From the NCBI RefSeq assembly GCF_014204915.1, contig NZ_JACHMH010000001.1, positions 1,488,001-1,552,000 on the forward strand: a stretch of 64,000 nt of DNA. Direction: 5' to 3'. The translations under genes and the position numbers were made by a program. Of the stretch, positions 63,430 to 64,000 are shown piece by piece; the stretch's first letter is position 1, and each line of letters starts with the position of its first letter. The notes below the pieces were generated by a model. The model ran no database searches. It was given only the letters and a program-made list of their open reading frames with translations, and had not been told where the DNA came from. Source of the DNA: Crossiella cryophila (GTDB lineage Bacteria; Actinomycetota; Actinomycetes; Mycobacteriales; Pseudonocardiaceae).

Positions 63430-64000
63430 ATGAGTGTTGTCGCGCTCGTGCCCGCTGCCGGGCGAGGTGAGCGGCTCGGTGCCGGTGTGCCGAAGGCCCT
63501 CGTCGAAGTCGGCGGCGAGCCGTTATTGGTACACGCGGTACGTGGGTTGTGGCGTTCGGGCTGTGTCCAGCAGGTCGTCGTCGCCGCACCACGCTCCGAG
63601 GTTGACGTCGTGACCGCCGCACTGGCTTCTGTCGGTGCGGCGGTGCACGTCGTTGTCGGAGGCGCCGAGCGTTCCGAATCAGTCAAGCTGGCCCTGGACG
63701 CCGCGCTGGAGATCGTCCCGGACGCCGAGGTCGTGCTCGTGCACGACGCGGCCCGCGCCTTCACCCCGCCGGAGTTGACCGCCGCGGTGGTCGAAGCAGT
63801 GCGAGCGGGCGCCAAGGCGGTCATCCCGGCCCTTCCCGTGGCCGACACGATCAAGCAGGTCGATGCCGAAGGTGTGGTTCGCGCCACGCCCGACCGGACC
63901 ACCCTGCGTGCCGTGCAGACCCCCCAAGGCTTCGCCGTCGACGTGCTGCGCCGCGCCCACGAGGCCGCGCTGGCCGACGGTGTGGCCGCCACCGACGACG
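63430..64000 (+). CDS. ispD: 2-C-methyl-D-erythritol 4-phosphate cytidylyltransferase, truncated by window edge
   Basis: About 190 residues of an N-terminal part, open to the end of the window; no stop is visible. It begins MSVVALVPAAGRGERLGAGV, the nucleotide-binding signature of the IspD family, with VPKALVEVGGEPLL (about 20-33), DAARAFT (about 104-110) and AVQTPQGF (about 163-170). It makes CDP-methylerythritol in the MEP isoprenoid pathway. Start ATG 63430. Confidence 0.95.
   Translation, partial: MSVVALVPAAGRGERLGAGVPKALVEVGGEPLLVHAVRGLWRSGCVQQVVVAAPRSEVDVVTAALASVGAAVHVVVGGAERSESVKLALDAALEIVPDAEVVLVHDAARAFTPPELTAAVVEAVRAGAKAVIPALPVADTIKQVDAEGVVRATPDRTTLRAVQTPQGFAVDVLRRAHEAALADGVAATDD

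Overview
This window is chromosomal DNA from a high-GC actinomycete. GC-ending codons dominate, GTG and TTG starts are frequent, and many genes are coupled by ATGA/GTGA overlaps. The housekeeping gene order closely follows the Mycobacterium tuberculosis block Rv3582c-Rv3628c (ppa, dacB, DUF2342, tilS, hpt, ftsH, folE-folP-folB-folK, DUF3180, DUF6779, DUF2520, panC-panD-coaX, lysS, lsr2, clpC, mhuD, mutY, carbonic anhydrase, disA, radA, lpqE, carD, ispD). Gene content and style suggest Pseudonocardiaceae; this is inference from gene order and recognised families, not from a search.

Layout. 1-13.5 kb is accessory: two tandem DinB-like proteins, an MFS/CNNM/ASCH operon, a surface protein with a sortase-E type LAxTG signal, a cold-shock gene with a structured leader, a phage-lysin-like amidase, an Excalibur protein, a thioesterase-like protein, and MerR and MarR regulators, the latter with a DHA2 drug exporter. 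13.5-20 kb holds ppa, dacB, a Tap-like hydrolase that has lost catalytic residues, a DUF2342 metalloprotease, tilS and hpt. A 162-bp nested inverted repeat and a VWA protein separate hpt from ftsH. 22.3-29.3 kb is the ftsH-fol operon; folE is interrupted by a 172-residue mini-intein placed exactly at the zinc-ligand cysteine of GTP cyclohydrolase I. 29.4-34.5 kb holds DUF6779, an orphan NuoD-like protein overlapping an NDUFAF7-like methyltransferase, and a PrsW protease. 34.5-40.5 kb is the pantothenate/CoA operon, then lysS and lsr2.

40.6-45.5 kb is an iron-siderophore cassette (binding lipoprotein, two permeases, ATPase, FhuF-like reductase) with two iron-box-like operators, set between lsr2 and clpC. 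45.5-57.3 kb holds clpC with a structured leader, an EEP-family protein, a sirtuin, the heme-degrading MhuD, hydrolases, a histidine kinase behind a gutted response regulator, mutY, a fatty-acid transporter and carbonic anhydrase. 57.3-64 kb holds disA, a sigma factor with a membrane partner, a candidate small RNA, radA, an LpqE-like lipoprotein, carD and the start of ispD.

The genes form coherent modules: folate synthesis (folE-P-B-K), CoA synthesis (panC-panD-coaX), iron supply (siderophore uptake, reductive release, heme breakdown), protein quality control (FtsH, ClpC, PrsW) and genome integrity (MutY, DisA, RadA). The most notable item is the FolE mini-intein, because splicing would have to precede assembly of the zinc site and so could gate folate synthesis. 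Next are the NuoD-like/NDUFAF7-like pair, which places a methyltransferase family beside its known type of substrate, and the large hairpin between hpt and the VWA gene. No rRNA, tRNA, CRISPR array, insertion sequence or replication origin was seen.
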